Shown: positions 10,747-19,823 of the stretch, in pieces
Layout of the letters: each line of letters opens with the position of its first letter
How positions within the stretch are numbered: position 1 is the stretch's first letter
NCBI RefSeq assembly: GCF_000622325.1
Contig: NZ_JASE01000005.1
Span: forward strand, 2,542,001 to 2,606,000
Reading direction: 5' to 3'
Origin: Sulfitobacter geojensis
Lineage (GTDB): Bacteria; Pseudomonadota; Alphaproteobacteria; Rhodobacterales; Rhodobacteraceae
DNA length: 64,000 bases
Program-made: the position numbers and the translations under genes
The notes under the pieces: model-generated
Told to the model about the DNA's origin: nothing
Database searches by the model: none
The model's input: only the letters and a program-made list of their open reading frames with translations

Positions 10747-12042
10747 ATGACCGAGAGCACCAAATCCGCAACGCTGACCATTGATGGCAAGAGCTACGAT
10801 CTTCCCATTTTCTCGCCGACCGCCGGCCCCGATGTGATCGACATCCGCAAGCTTTATGCCCAGGCCGATGTCTTTACCTATGACCCCGGCTTTACGTCGA
10901 CATCAGCCTGCGACAGCACGATCACCTTTATTGATGGCGAAGAAGGGGTGCTGTTGCACCGTGGCTATCCGATTGATCAGCTGGCCAGCAAATCGCACTA
11001 CCTCGAAGTGTGCTATCTGCTGCTTTACGGTGAGCTGCCCTCCCCCACGAAACTGGAAGAGTTCGAAAGCCTTGTGACCAACCACACCATGTTGCACGAG
11101 CAGATGATGAACTTCTTCCGCGGTTTCCGCCGCGATGCGCATCCGATGGCGATTATGGTGGGTGTTGTGGGCGCGATGTCTGCATTCTATCACGATTCGA
11201 CCGACATCACCGATGCCCACCAGCGCGAGGTCGCAACGATCCGTCTGATCGCCAAGATGCCAACGATTGCCGCGATGGCGTATAAATACACCATCGGCCA
11301 GCCGTTCGAATATCCGCGCAACGATCTGGACTATGCGTCAAACTTCCTGCGCATGTGTTTCGCCGTCCCTGCCGAAGATTATGTCGTTAACCCGATCCTA
11401 AGCCGCGCGATGGACCGCATCTTTACCCTGCATGCGGATCACGAGCAGAACGCCTCCACTTCGACCGTGCGTCTCGCGTCCTCTTCGGGTGCGAACCCCT
11501 TCGCGTGTATCGCAGCCGGTATTGCCTGCCTTTGGGGTCCGGCGCATGGCGGTGCGAACCAGGCTTGCCTTGAAATGCTCAAGGAAATCGGCACACCGGA
11601 CCGCATTCCTGAATTCATCGCCCGTGCGAAAGACAAGAACGATCCGTTCCGCCTGATGGGCTTTGGACACCGTGTTTACAAGAACCACGATCCGCGTGCG
11701 ACAGTAATGAAGGAAAGTGCCGACGAGGTACTGGAGCTTCTGGGTGTTGAAAACAACCCTGTTTTGCAGGTCGCCAAAGAGCTGGAAAAAGCAGCACTTG
11801 CCGATCCGTATTTCGCAGAGAAGAAACTGTTCCCGAACGTCGACTTCTATTCAGGCGTTATTCTGGAAGCCATGGGTTTCCCGACCTCGATGTTCACACC
11901 GATCTTTGCGCTGTCGCGCACCGTGGGCTGGATTTCGCAGTGGAAAGAAATGATTGCCGATCCACAGAACAAAATCGGCCGTCCGCGCCAGTTGTATCTG
12001 GGCGAAACGGCCCGCGACTATGTGGACATCGAAAACCGCTGA
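10747..12042 (+). CDS. gltA: Citrate synthase (type II)
   Basis: GltA condenses acetyl-CoA and oxaloacetate at the entry of the citric acid cycle. The 431-residue product is the hexameric gram-negative type, with [14 protein letters not shown] carrying the catalytic His near residue 309 and PNVDFYSG carrying the catalytic Asp near 365. The frame is open upstream to 10714, but the ATG at 10747 gives the standard N-terminus [14 protein letters not shown] and has GAAAGGG in front. A strong hairpin terminator follows at 12075-12105, so it is transcribed alone or with gltX. Confidence 0.96.
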   Translation: MTESTKSATLTIDGKSYDLPIFSPTAGPDVIDIRKLYAQADVFTYDPGFTSTSACDSTITFIDGEEGVLLHRGYPIDQLASKSHYLEVCYLLLYGELPSPTKLEEFESLVTNHTMLHEQMMNFFRGFRRDAHPMAIMVGVVGAMSAFYHDSTDITDAHQREVATIRLIAKMPTIAAMAYKYTIGQPFEYPRNDLDYASNFLRMCFAVPAEDYVVNPILSRAMDRIFTLHADHEQNASTSTVRLASSSGANPFACIAAGIACLWGPAHGGANQACLEMLKEIGTPDRIPEFIARAKDKNDPFRLMGFGHRVYKNHDPRATVMKESADEVLELLGVENNPVLQVAKELEKAALADPYFAEKKLFPNVDFYSGVILEAMGFPTSMFTPIFALSRTVGWISQWKEMIADPQNKIGRPRQLYLGETARDYVDIENR

Positions 12043-12074
12043 TCGCCTGCCCGCTAGGGCGCCCTATTAATACT

Positions 12075-12105
12075 GAAAACGCCCCGCCCTGTGCGGGGCG
12101 TTTTC
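12075..12105 (+). terminator. Intrinsic terminator after gltA
   Basis: A perfect 13-base stem, GAAAACGCCCCGC paired with GCGGGGCGTTTTC around a five-base loop, lies 32 bases after the gltA stop. A and T tracts flank the GC core, so it can act in either direction. Confidence 0.9.
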
Positions 12106-12339
12106 ACATCCCGCGTTGTTGATGCGCTGGCAACAAATGCAATCGCGCTTTCGAAAATGTGGCAAGGCTGCCCTATTTCACGCCGAATCAATTTTATGAA
12201 AACCGCGCGATATGTGCTGAAATAAACGGAAAACCGTGAAATTGTTTCAGGTGCGATTGCCCGTATCGAAACGGAGCTGGCGGAAATGAGGCACAATGAA
12301 GGCATTGTTTCGCGCCGCCTTACAATCACTGCCACAACA

Positions 12340-12368
12340 TTGACGCATTCCGTCCAAACCCGTTAGCT
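12340..12368 (+). promoter_or_regulatory. Putative sigma-70 promoter of the microprotein operon
   Basis: TTGACG at 12340-12345 and TTAGCT at 12363-12368 are 17 bases apart, and the first ATG follows 27 bases after the -10. The -35 is good and the -10 is only moderate. Confidence 0.45.
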
Positions 12369-12395
12369 TGCCTTTAACAGATCAAAGGAAGCCTC

Positions 12396-12530
12396 ATGTT
12401 TGTTGCGTTTACCGTTATTTTATCCAGCCTGATCATCGCGAATGTCGGGTTTCGCGCCTACGCAGAGCACAGTGCGGCGCAGGTACAAGCACGGATCAAA
12501 CGCAGCATTGATCGGGGCCACCGCACATGA
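12396..12530 (+). CDS. 44-residue single-pass membrane microprotein
   Basis: Not a family I recognise. The ATG at 12396 has AAAGGA seven bases upstream. The product opens with a hydrophobic helix, FVAFTVILSSLIIANVGF (about residues 2-19), followed by a charged, basic tail with QVQARIKRSIDRGHR. This suggests a single membrane span with a cytoplasmic tail. The stop overlaps the next start as ATGA, which strongly supports translation of both. The good ribosome site, the coupling and the upstream promoter are the reasons to call such a short frame a gene. Confidence 0.65.
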   Translation: MFVAFTVILSSLIIANVGFRAYAEHSAAQVQARIKRSIDRGHRT

Positions 12531-12826
12531 ACCGTGACCGCGACGACGGGACCTTGCGCTGGGAACGTGCGGCCGGATTGATGCCAGATGCACAGGCCAG
12601 TCAGGCCGCACCACAGGGGGCGTTCGTGCCCGATATTATGCACGACTGCGATCAGGTCGCCGTGGTCTATAACAAGGGCGAAACCCCGCCAGAGATCACA
12701 ATTCGACAGGTTTCAGGTTCGGTGCATACAGTATTGGCAGACGGGGTTGCAGTGGCGGTAATCGCGCGTGCGACCGGTCCGGCGGTTTCACCCGAAGATG
12801 TTCTGCTGGTCGAACGGTCCGTTTAA
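12527..12826 (+). CDS. Conserved-type hypothetical protein, 99 residues
   Basis: No family is recognised. The product is soluble and slightly acidic, with no signal peptide or membrane segment. The second half has beta-strand-like alternation (QVAVVYN, EITIRQV, VAVAVIARA). It is coupled to the upstream 44-residue membrane microprotein by a four-base overlap and followed by a hairpin shared with the convergent hydratase gene. The pair may form one membrane-associated complex; that is inference from coupling alone. Confidence 0.65.
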   Translation: MNRDRDDGTLRWERAAGLMPDAQASQAAPQGAFVPDIMHDCDQVAVVYNKGETPPEITIRQVSGSVHTVLADGVAVAVIARATGPAVSPEDVLLVERSV

Positions 12827-12838
12827 CCGAGAACAAAA

Positions 12839-12862
12839 GGCCCCGACCCGAAGGTCGAGGCC
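12839..12862. terminator. Bidirectional hairpin between convergent genes
   Basis: GGCCCCGAC pairs with GTCGAGGCC (one mismatch) around CCGAAG. It lies 12 bases after the 99-residue gene and just beyond the stop of the convergent hydratase gene, with AAAA on the left side. T-tracts are short on the plus strand. Confidence 0.6.
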
Positions 12863-12870
12863 CCTCTCCT

Positions 12871-13647
12871 TCAGCGCCCTTCGAACTGCGCGGGGCGTTT
12901 TTCGGTGAAGGCCAGAACGCCTTCCTGAAAATCTCTGGATTTGCCGCATGTGCCCTGCGATTGGGCCTCTAGCGTCAGCTGCTCTTCAAGCGTGTTATCC
13001 CATGAGCCGCGGATCACATTCTTGACCTGTGCATAGGCCGTGGTCGGGCCAGACGCCAGATGCGCCGCTTTACCGCGCCAGTTGGCGTCAAAATCCGCAT
13101 CCGCCACCGCTTCCCAGATCATGCCCCAGTCATCCGCCTGACGCGCGCTGATCTTATCGGCAAACAAGGCAGCGCCCATCGCTTTGGCTGTGCCCATGGT
13201 GCGCGGCAGAACATAGGTGCCGCCGGCATCAGGGATCAGGCCAATACGGGTAAACGCCTGCAGAAAATACGCCGATTCCGTCGCGATCACCACATCCGCT
13301 GCCAGTGCAAGGCTGGCACCGGCCCCCGCAGCAGGGCCATTCACAGCCGCGATGGTTGGGATGGGGCAGTTTACAATGGCCCGCAGCATTGGCGCATATT
13401 CATCGCGCAAGGACCGTTCCATATCGACCGAGGTTCCGGCCGTGCGGTTGCCAAGATCCTGCCCCGAACAAAACGCGTTTCCTGCACCGGTCAACACCAA
13501 CACCCGCGCATCCTTGCCCGCCTGCGTGGCCGCATGGGTGATTTCAGCCCGCATCTGTGTCGTCAAAGCATTCATCTTGTCGGCGCGTGACAGGGTAAGT
13601 GTCGCGATGTCATTCTCAACGGAATAGGTGATGGTCTGGTAGTCCAT
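12871..13647 (-). CDS. PaaG-like enoyl-CoA hydratase/isomerase
   Basis: Crotonase-fold protein of 258 residues. The oxyanion-hole motifs are present: LTGAGNAFCSGQDLG near the N-terminal third, and NGPAAGAGASLALAADVVIA in the middle. The FTRIGLIPDAGGTYVLPR segment and the AFTEKRPAQFEG ending resemble PaaG, the ring 1,2-epoxyphenylacetyl-CoA isomerase, more than FadB-type hydratases. No other phenylacetate genes are in the window, so the substrate is uncertain. The ATG at 13647 has AAGGA 13 bases upstream; alternative in-frame ATGs lie at 13665 and 13701. It follows ccmH after 94 bases on the same strand. Confidence 0.85.
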   Translation of the reverse strand: MDYQTITYSVENDIATLTLSRADKMNALTTQMRAEITHAATQAGKDARVLVLTGAGNAFCSGQDLGNRTAGTSVDMERSLRDEYAPMLRAIVNCPIPTIAAVNGPAAGAGASLALAADVVIATESAYFLQAFTRIGLIPDAGGTYVLPRTMGTAKAMGAALFADKISARQADDWGMIWEAVADADFDANWRGKAAHLASGPTTAYAQVKNVIRGSWDNTLEEQLTLEAQSQGTCGKSRDFQEGVLAFTEKRPAQFEGR

Positions 13648-13741
13648 AATCAAAGCGTCCTTCATTGGGCAATTTGACATAGTGATACCAAAGCAAGTCA
13701 AAGGGGCCAGTAAAACCGGACGTCATCTCCGGATTTCCGCG

Positions 13742-14194
13742 TTAGCGCCCTAGAATATCGTCCAGCCGCGCCTGTTCCGCTTCGCTGAGGGGGTGTTCGT
13801 TGCGCGCCCGCGCAGGCGAGCGCCCCCGCAGGTAGGCAAAGCCGACACCCCCTGCCAGCAGCAGCATCAACGGCCCTGCCCCCCACAACAACCAGTTGGC
13901 ACCGGTTACAGGTGGATTCAACAACACAAACTCCCCGTAGCGCGCCACGATATAGTCCACCGCCGCCGCGTCGCTGTCTCCTGCAACCAGACGTTCGCGC
14001 ACCAGCAGACGCAAATCGCGCGCCAGTGTTGCGTTGCTTTCGTCGATGCTTTCGTTCTGGCACACCAGACAGCGCAGCCCCTTGGACAATTCACGCGCGC
14101 GCTGTTCCAGCGCCGGATCGTCCAGAATTTCGTCCGGTTCGACCGCCCAAAGCGGTGTGGCAATCAACATCAGGATCAGAGCAAAATGTTTCAT
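13742..14194 (-). CDS. ccmH: Cytochrome c maturation protein CcmH
   Basis: CcmH is the membrane-anchored thioredox partner that handles the apocytochrome CXXCH thiols before haem ligation. The 150-residue protein has a cleavable signal sequence (residues 1-17), the family motif LRCLVCQ with Cys42 and Cys45, and one transmembrane helix near residues 100-118. It is the short CcmH (CycL) form without the TPR part (CcmI). The start overlaps the ccmF stop by four bases. Confidence 0.94.
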   Translation of the reverse strand: MKHFALILMLIATPLWAVEPDEILDDPALEQRARELSKGLRCLVCQNESIDESNATLARDLRLLVRERLVAGDSDAAAVDYIVARYGEFVLLNPPVTGANWLLWGAGPLMLLLAGGVGFAYLRGRSPARARNEHPLSEAEQARLDDILGR

Positions 14195-16161
14195 TCCGCG
14201 GGCACCGGTGTTTGTGGTTTCCGGTTGGTCGCCCCTGCCGCCACTCGGAACCGCCTGTCGCTCAGGCTTAACAAGCCGCCAAGCGCCATCAGCGCGGCAC
14301 CGATCCAGATCCAGTTGGTCAGCGGTTTGATATATGTCCGCACCGTCCAGCCACCGTTGTTCTGTTGATCCCCAATCACAACATAGACGTCGCGGATCAG
14401 GTCGTAATCAATCCCAGCTTCCGTTGTCGGCATCTGCGCTACGGGATAAAAGCGCTTTTCCGGGCGCAATTCGGCAATAAAATCATCCCCTTGTGACAAG
14501 CGCAACACACCCATCGTCGACAGATAGTTCGGACCGCGAATTTCCTGCACATCGGTCAGGGTCAATTCGTATTTGCCCACGCTCCACGGTTCGTTCAGCT
14601 GCACCGCGCGAATATCATCCTGCGTCCAGGCGGTCAGACCGGCGACGCCAGCCATAGTGATGCCCAGCCCCGCATGGGCCGTCGCCTTGCCCCAATCCGC
14701 ACGCGGCAGCCGCGCCAGACGCCGCAGGCGGTTCGTTCCCCGCCCCGTGCGCTGTAGCAATTCGACAATAACGCTCATCACCAACCATGCGCCCAAAAAC
14801 AGCCCCACAGGGCCGATCATGCTGCGACCGGTTTGCATTGCATAGGTCAATCCGCCCACCGCAAGCGCCAGCAAGAACACATAGCGCAGCGGTTTAATCG
14901 CCTTGGCAAGCGTGGCGCGTTTCCACGGCATCACCGACCCGACCGGCAGGATCAGCCCTAACGCAACCATGAACGGTGTGAAGGCCGCGTTGAAAAACGG
15001 CGGTCCCACGCTGAGCTTGCGGTCAAAAAACATCTCGGCAACCAGTGGCCACATAGTGCCGACAAAGACTACAAAACAGGCCACTGCCAGCAAAAGGTTG
15101 TTCACCACCAGCGCGGATTCACGGCTTGCCAGGGCAAAGACGCCCTTGGCCTCCATCGCGCCAGCGCGCAGGGTGAACAACACCAATGCACCCCCCATGA
15201 AAAAGCCCATGATCATCAAAATCCAGATCCCGCGCTCGGGGTCATTCGCAAAGGCATGAACAGATGTCAGCAATCCCGAGCGCACGATAAATGTCCCGAT
15301 CAGGGAAAAGCCGAACGCAAGGATCGCCAGCAGGATCGTCCAGCTTTTCAACGCTTCGCGCTTTTCGACGACGATGGCGGAATGTAGCAAGGCGGCTGCC
15401 AGAAGCCACGGCATGAAGGAAGCGTTTTCGACTGGGTCCCAGAACCAGAAACCGCCCCAGCCAAGCTCGTAATACGCCCACCACGACCCGAGCGCGATAC
15501 CGATGGTCAGGAAGACCCAAGCGGCCAAGGTCCACGGACGCACCCAACGGCCCCACGCCGCATCGACGCGCCCCTCCATCAGGGCCGCAACCGCAAAGCT
15601 GAACGTCATGCTTAGTCCGACATAGCCAAGATATAGAAACGGTGGGTGGAACGCCAAACCGGGGTCTTGCAACAGCGGGTTCAGATCCTGCCCGTCAAAG
15701 GGCGGTGTTTCCAGCCGCAAAAACGGGTTGGACGTGAACAGGATGAACCCGAAAAACGCCACCGCAATGGCGCCCTGCACGCTTAGCACCCGCGCTTTCA
15801 ATGTGGGTGGCAAGTTGCCGCCGAACCACGCGGCCATTGCGCCAAACAGGGTGACAATCAGCACCCACAGCAGCATCGAGCCCTCGTGATTGCCCCATGT
15901 CCCGCTGATTTTATAAAGCATCGGCTTGGCCGAATGGCTGTTCGCCCAGACCAGTTTGAGCGAAAAGTCGGACACGATAAAGGCCCACATCAATGCCCCG
16001 AAGGACAAGGCCGTCAGCGCAAATTGCGCCCCCGCTGCGGGTTCTGCAACGGCCATCCACCCTGCCCAGCGTTTATGTGCGCCGATCAGGGGCACCACGG
16101 TTTGCACGATGGCCACAAGAGCGGCGAGGATCAGGGCGAAATGTCCGAGTTCTGTAATCAT
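14191..16161 (-). CDS. ccmF: Cytochrome c haem lyase subunit CcmF
   Basis: CcmF takes haem from CcmE and ligates it to apocytochrome c in the periplasm. The 656-residue polytopic protein has the conserved WGNHEGSMLLWVL segment and the tryptophan-rich haem-handling signature WAYYELGWGGFWFWDPVEN, plus the usual C-terminal periplasmic domain and final membrane helix. It overlaps ccmH by four bases. On its 5' side lies not ccmE but a holin gene, 72 bases away, so the ccmE-ccmF order is split by a lysis pair. Confidence 0.95.
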   Translation of the reverse strand: MITELGHFALILAALVAIVQTVVPLIGAHKRWAGWMAVAEPAAGAQFALTALSFGALMWAFIVSDFSLKLVWANSHSAKPMLYKISGTWGNHEGSMLLWVLIVTLFGAMAAWFGGNLPPTLKARVLSVQGAIAVAFFGFILFTSNPFLRLETPPFDGQDLNPLLQDPGLAFHPPFLYLGYVGLSMTFSFAVAALMEGRVDAAWGRWVRPWTLAAWVFLTIGIALGSWWAYYELGWGGFWFWDPVENASFMPWLLAAALLHSAIVVEKREALKSWTILLAILAFGFSLIGTFIVRSGLLTSVHAFANDPERGIWILMIMGFFMGGALVLFTLRAGAMEAKGVFALASRESALVVNNLLLAVACFVVFVGTMWPLVAEMFFDRKLSVGPPFFNAAFTPFMVALGLILPVGSVMPWKRATLAKAIKPLRYVFLLALAVGGLTYAMQTGRSMIGPVGLFLGAWLVMSVIVELLQRTGRGTNRLRRLARLPRADWGKATAHAGLGITMAGVAGLTAWTQDDIRAVQLNEPWSVGKYELTLTDVQEIRGPNYLSTMGVLRLSQGDDFIAELRPEKRFYPVAQMPTTEAGIDYDLIRDVYVVIGDQQNNGGWTVRTYIKPLTNWIWIGAALMALGGLLSLSDRRFRVAAGATNRKPQTPVPAE

Positions 16162-16233
16162 GCGCCGAATATAGGCGGCATTCGCGCCCGCTGCTACGTC
16201 AATTCAACGTGCGCAGGCGCCAAAGCGTCGCAG

Positions 16234-16809
16234 TCAGCGGCGTGATTGCCGCCATGCATCAAGGGCAGCGTTGCCTGTCGGCTCTGTGGTGCGGGCCAAA
16301 AGGGCCGCATCCGGTGCGGTGTCGGCCACCGCAACGCTGTCGGAGCGCAAAGCGCGAATTTCGCCGATATTGCGCAAAACCTCCGGCACACGGGACACAG
16401 TGCTGACAATTTCGCGCTGGAAATCCTGTGCTTTGACCTGATGTCGGGCCCCAAAGTAGAACGACACAATCACCCCCAACAGCCACCACAGCGGTTCCGG
16501 CACCAGTGCAATCCCCTGCATCCTTTCGGCAAACCACAAGGGTTCGACCATCGCCGACACGAAAAGGCCCAACGTCCCGAGGGCCAGCGCCGGCCGTGGC
16601 AGGCGGTTCAACCCGTCCATGAAGCGATCAAACCCGCCGCGCCGTGGCATCAGAAACTCTGCGCCATATTGCGTCATCGCCTGCCCCTGAACACCGGCGC
16701 TGCGTTGCGCCCCTGCTTCGGCGTTTTCGCGAAACACCTCGACCGTATCGCGCACCACATTGCTTTGCCCGCCGAAAACAACCGTCAAAACCCGTTCGAT
16801 CAATCCCAT
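16234..16809 (-). CDS. Holin of the GTA-release (3TM) type
   Basis: The 191-residue protein begins MGLIERVLTVVFG and has an amphipathic N-terminal part, two clear hydrophobic spans (about 73-93 and 105-121) and a charged C-terminal tail. This layout and sequence fit the holin family named for gene transfer agent release. The ATG at 16809 has AGGAAAGGG upstream and overlaps the end of the endolysin gene by ten bases. A holin makes the inner-membrane lesion that lets endolysin reach the wall. No phage structural genes are near. The family call comes from recall of its layout, not a search. Confidence 0.75.
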   Translation of the reverse strand: MGLIERVLTVVFGGQSNVVRDTVEVFRENAEAGAQRSAGVQGQAMTQYGAEFLMPRRGGFDRFMDGLNRLPRPALALGTLGLFVSAMVEPLWFAERMQGIALVPEPLWWLLGVIVSFYFGARHQVKAQDFQREIVSTVSRVPEVLRNIGEIRALRSDSVAVADTAPDAALLARTTEPTGNAALDAWRQSRR

Positions 16810-17411
16810 GCCGATACCCTTTCCTGAAATTCTGCGGTGCTGAGGTGATAGGCCGGCGCGATGAACTCTTCGGCCCGTTTGATCCATCCGCCTTTGCCGC
16901 CTGCCCGCGTGCGCGCATATTTCCGGCTTGCCGCCCGTCGATCCGCCAGCCGGAAATAATAATTGCGCCGCGCGATCCCGTAGGCATCGACCAAATGATC
17001 CGGTGCCGCCGCCATGGCCTGACGCGCCGCCCCAAGCGTTTGCGGCCCCAGTACCCCGTCAGCCGTCACATTGATCCCCATGGCGCGCAACAGCTGCTGC
17101 AGGATGCGGATCGCATTCGATCCGGCGTTAACATACATATCGAAAACCGAAGGCTGCAAAGCGGCCGGCAACGCGCCGATCAGCGGTTTTTCAAAGTAAT
17201 GTTTGATAAAGATATCAACAGCCTGCCTGCGGCTTAACGCTTTGACGTCGTGCAGGTCGACTTGGCCATCGCGGTTCAGATCAACCCCCAAACGGCGCAT
17301 CGTATGGATCGTCACGCCAAAACTTGTCGCTCCGCCCGGATCATCGGGGTCATTCACATATCCGCCCTCGCGGGCCACGATTTCCTCTGCAATCTCGCGG
17401 ACAGATACCAT
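16800..17411 (-). CDS. GH108-family endolysin (N-acetylmuramidase)
   Basis: The 203-residue protein opens with the GH108 catalytic region: EGGYVNDPDDPGGATSFGV, with Glu15 the likely catalytic acid. A peptidoglycan-binding type 3 region follows, with FDMYVNAG, ADGVLGPQTLGA and RRNYYFRLA. Between them, residues 44-55 read DLNRDGQVDLHD, a full EF-hand/dockerin-like calcium loop pattern. GAGGAG precedes the ATG. No signal peptide is seen, so export would need the holin encoded next to it. In Rhodobacter capsulatus an unlinked endolysin/holin pair releases the GTA; assignment to that role here is inference. Confidence 0.82.
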   Translation of the reverse strand: MVSVREIAEEIVAREGGYVNDPDDPGGATSFGVTIHTMRRLGVDLNRDGQVDLHDVKALSRRQAVDIFIKHYFEKPLIGALPAALQPSVFDMYVNAGSNAIRILQQLLRAMGINVTADGVLGPQTLGAARQAMAAAPDHLVDAYGIARRNYYFRLADRRAASRKYARTRAGGKGGWIKRAEEFIAPAYHLSTAEFQERVSAWD

Positions 17412-17485
17412 TTTGCACTCCTCACCACGTTTCGCGGTCAGAAGGTCAGAGAATGGTTAATGAACCGAAGGGGCAGCGTACGGTG

Positions 17486-17929
17486 TCAGCTGTCAGGCTC
17501 TACATAGACACCCTGTTCCTTCAGGGCATCCACGACCTCTTTGGGCATGTAGGTTTCGTCATGTTTGGCAAGAATTTCAGTCGCTTCGAACACGCCGTTG
17601 ATGTAGCGCCCCGTGCCGACCATGCCCTGACCTTCCTCGAAAAGATCAGGCAATACGCCGCGGTAGGTCACCGGCACCGTTGCGCCGCCATCTGTCACGT
17701 TAAAGCTGACCGTTTCGCTCTCCCCGCGCACCAAGGTGCCGTCTTCGACCAGCCCGCCAATGCGGAACACTTCGGACGCGGCAGGTGGTTCTGCCATCAC
17801 CTGTGACGGCGCGCGGAAAAAGTTGATGCCGTCGCGCATCGCATACCCGATCAAAGCGGTTGAGCCGATCAGGGCGACAACTGCCAAGGCGATCACTTGA
17901 ATACGACGTTGTTTTTTAAGGCTTTTCAT
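17486..17929 (-). CDS. ccmE: Cytochrome c maturation haem chaperone CcmE
   Basis: CcmE carries haem covalently in the periplasm and hands it to CcmF. The 147-residue protein has the basic N-terminus KSLKKQRRIQ, one signal-anchor helix (about 11-30), a beta-barrel domain, and the haem-binding motif AKHDETYMP with His123 and Tyr127. A GTG four codons upstream at 17938 would overlap the argC stop; the ATG at 17929 gives the usual N-terminus. ccmE starts five bases after the argC stop and is followed 74 bases later by the endolysin gene. Confidence 0.94.
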   Translation of the reverse strand: MKSLKKQRRIQVIALAVVALIGSTALIGYAMRDGINFFRAPSQVMAEPPAASEVFRIGGLVEDGTLVRGESETVSFNVTDGGATVPVTYRGVLPDLFEEGQGMVGTGRYINGVFEATEILAKHDETYMPKEVVDALKEQGVYVEPDS

Positions 17930-17934
17930 GCCAC

Positions 17935-18960
17935 TCACGGAAAAAGCGGGGCCATCATGAGCCCCTCGGTCTCCGCTATATCTAACATCAAGTTGGCATT
18001 CTGCAACGCCTGCCCGCTGCTACCTTTTGTCAGGTTGTCCAACGCCGCCACGACAATAGCGCGGCCTTCGATGCGGTCCTGCACCACCCCGACATGACAG
18101 AAATTCGACCCTCGGATGTGGCGCGTGCTAGGGGCCTCGCCCAGGGGCAAGACCTCGATAAACGGTTCATCTGCATAGACTTTTTCCAGCTCTCCGTGGA
18201 TCGCCAGCGCGTCACCCTTGACATAACACGTCGCCAGAATGCCGCGGTTTGCAGGCACCAGATGAGGCGTGAACTGCACCTTGACCGGACGCCCTGCCAC
18301 GGCAGAAAACTCCTGATCGAATTCGCCTAGATGCCGATGCGTGCCGCCAATGGCATAAGCGTGATAGCCTTCCGACAATTCAGCATGCAGCAGGTTTTCT
18401 TTCAAGGACCGCCCCGCACCCGACACGGCGCATTTCAGATCCATGATAATGTCGTCCAGATCAATCAGACCGGCAGCAATCAACGGACGCAGGGCAAACT
18501 GCCCCGTCGCCGCATTACAGCCCGTGCCCGCAACCAGACGCGCGGCTTTGATCTCTTCGCGGTAAAACTCGGTCAGCCCGTAAACCGCCTCGCTCTGCTG
18601 ATCGAGGGCCGCATGGTCGTTGCCGTACCACTTTTTATAGGCCTCGGGATCGCGCAGCCGGAAATCGGCGGACAGATCGACAATTTTCAAATCTGCGGGC
18701 AGTTTGGCAATCACTTCCTGCGAGGTCTCATGCGGCAAAGCGCAAAAACACAGGTCGATCTGGGAAAAATCGATGTCGTCGATGGTTACAAGCGCCGGCA
18801 GGTCCAGATGACGCAAATGCGGGAAGACCTCGGCCATGGATTGGCCGGCCTTGGAGTTACCCCCCAACGCCTTGATTTGCATGGAGGAATGGCCGGAGAT
18901 CAACCGGATCAGTTCAGCGCCCGTGTAACCGGAAGCACCCAGAATGGCGATATTGTACAT
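17935..18960 (-). CDS. argC: N-acetyl-gamma-glutamyl-phosphate reductase
   Basis: ArgC reduces N-acetylglutamyl phosphate to the semialdehyde in arginine synthesis. The 341-residue product has the Rossmann start [18 protein letters not shown] and the catalytic Cys in AGTGCNAATG; the family consensus there is PGCYPT, so this is the divergent form common in alphaproteobacteria. It lies 38 bases after murI and just ahead of ccmE on the same strand, suggesting one transcript. Confidence 0.93.
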   Translation of the reverse strand: MYNIAILGASGYTGAELIRLISGHSSMQIKALGGNSKAGQSMAEVFPHLRHLDLPALVTIDDIDFSQIDLCFCALPHETSQEVIAKLPADLKIVDLSADFRLRDPEAYKKWYGNDHAALDQQSEAVYGLTEFYREEIKAARLVAGTGCNAATGQFALRPLIAAGLIDLDDIIMDLKCAVSGAGRSLKENLLHAELSEGYHAYAIGGTHRHLGEFDQEFSAVAGRPVKVQFTPHLVPANRGILATCYVKGDALAIHGELEKVYADEPFIEVLPLGEAPSTRHIRGSNFCHVGVVQDRIEGRAIVVAALDNLTKGSSGQALQNANLMLDIAETEGLMMAPLFP

Positions 18961-18998
18961 GTTGTCAGTCCCTTGTTGGGGTGTCGTTTAAGCGAAAT

Positions 18999-19808
18999 TC
19001 AAGCGGCAGTGAAGCTGATTGATCGTCGCAAAAACTGGGTCGCGCGGGAGGACACTTTCGCCGGATCCCCCGTTGTCAGAAACGCCGCCTTGCCGGTGCC
19101 GACCTTGTCAGGGTGCCGGTCAAGGTAATCCGCAAGGCTTTCGGCGACGAGGTTCGCCTGACTATAGACGTTCACCCCCTCGCCCAAAGCGGACTGAAAG
19201 GTTTCCTGCATCAGCGGGTAGTGGGTACAGCCCAGAATGGCAGCATGAGGTTCGGGCATTTTACGTTTAAGCGCGTCAACATGACTTCGCACCAGGGCTT
19301 CCGCCAGAATGAAATCGCCATCCTCGATCGCATCGACAACGCCGCCGCAGGCCTGCGCTTCGACGTCGACGCCAATTGCGCGAAACGCCAGTTCACGCTG
19401 GAACGCACGGCTGGACACGGTGGCAGGCGTGGCAAACAGGGCCACATGTTTCACCTCGACCTCGCGGGGCGGCGAATTATCGCCCCATTGGCGTTCGGTC
19501 AGCGCTTCGATGAGGGGCACAAAAACACCCAATACCCGCTTGTCGGCAGGCACCCATGATTCCTGCATCCGCCGCAGCGCCGCAGCAGATGCCGTGTTGC
19601 ACGCAAGGATCACCAGATCACAGCCCGCATCAAACAAGCGCTGGGTGGCGGCAGTGGTCAAATCATAGATATCTTGCGCCGTGCGCACCCCGTAAGGCGC
19701 ATGGGCACTGTCCGCGAGATAAACAAACTCCGTCTCCGGCAGCCGCTCCTGCACGGCTTGCAATACGGTTAACCCGCCCAAACCACTGTCGAAAATACCA
19801 ATTGCCAT
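18999..19808 (-). CDS. murI: Glutamate racemase
   Basis: MurI makes D-glutamate for peptidoglycan. The 269-residue protein has [14 protein letters not shown] at the N-terminus and the two catalytic cysteine motifs, [10 protein letters not shown] near residue 73 and [10 protein letters not shown] near residue 184. Length is normal. It lies 15 bases after the acyltransferase gene and is followed by argC, all on the minus strand. Confidence 0.94.
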   Translation of the reverse strand: MAIGIFDSGLGGLTVLQAVQERLPETEFVYLADSAHAPYGVRTAQDIYDLTTAATQRLFDAGCDLVILACNTASAAALRRMQESWVPADKRVLGVFVPLIEALTERQWGDNSPPREVEVKHVALFATPATVSSRAFQRELAFRAIGVDVEAQACGGVVDAIEDGDFILAEALVRSHVDALKRKMPEPHAAILGCTHYPLMQETFQSALGEGVNVYSQANLVAESLADYLDRHPDKVGTGKAAFLTTGDPAKVSSRATQFLRRSISFTAA

Positions 19809-19823
19809 ATTGCCCCAGCCCTT

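Larger units (their letters stand above)
12043..12395. other. 353 bp intergenic region between gltA and the microprotein operon
   Basis: The first 65 bases hold the gltA terminator. The middle, about 12110-12335, is AT-richer than its neighbours and shows no convincing frame or RNA structure by eye. The last 60 bases hold a likely promoter and ribosome site for the next two genes. Confidence 0.6.
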
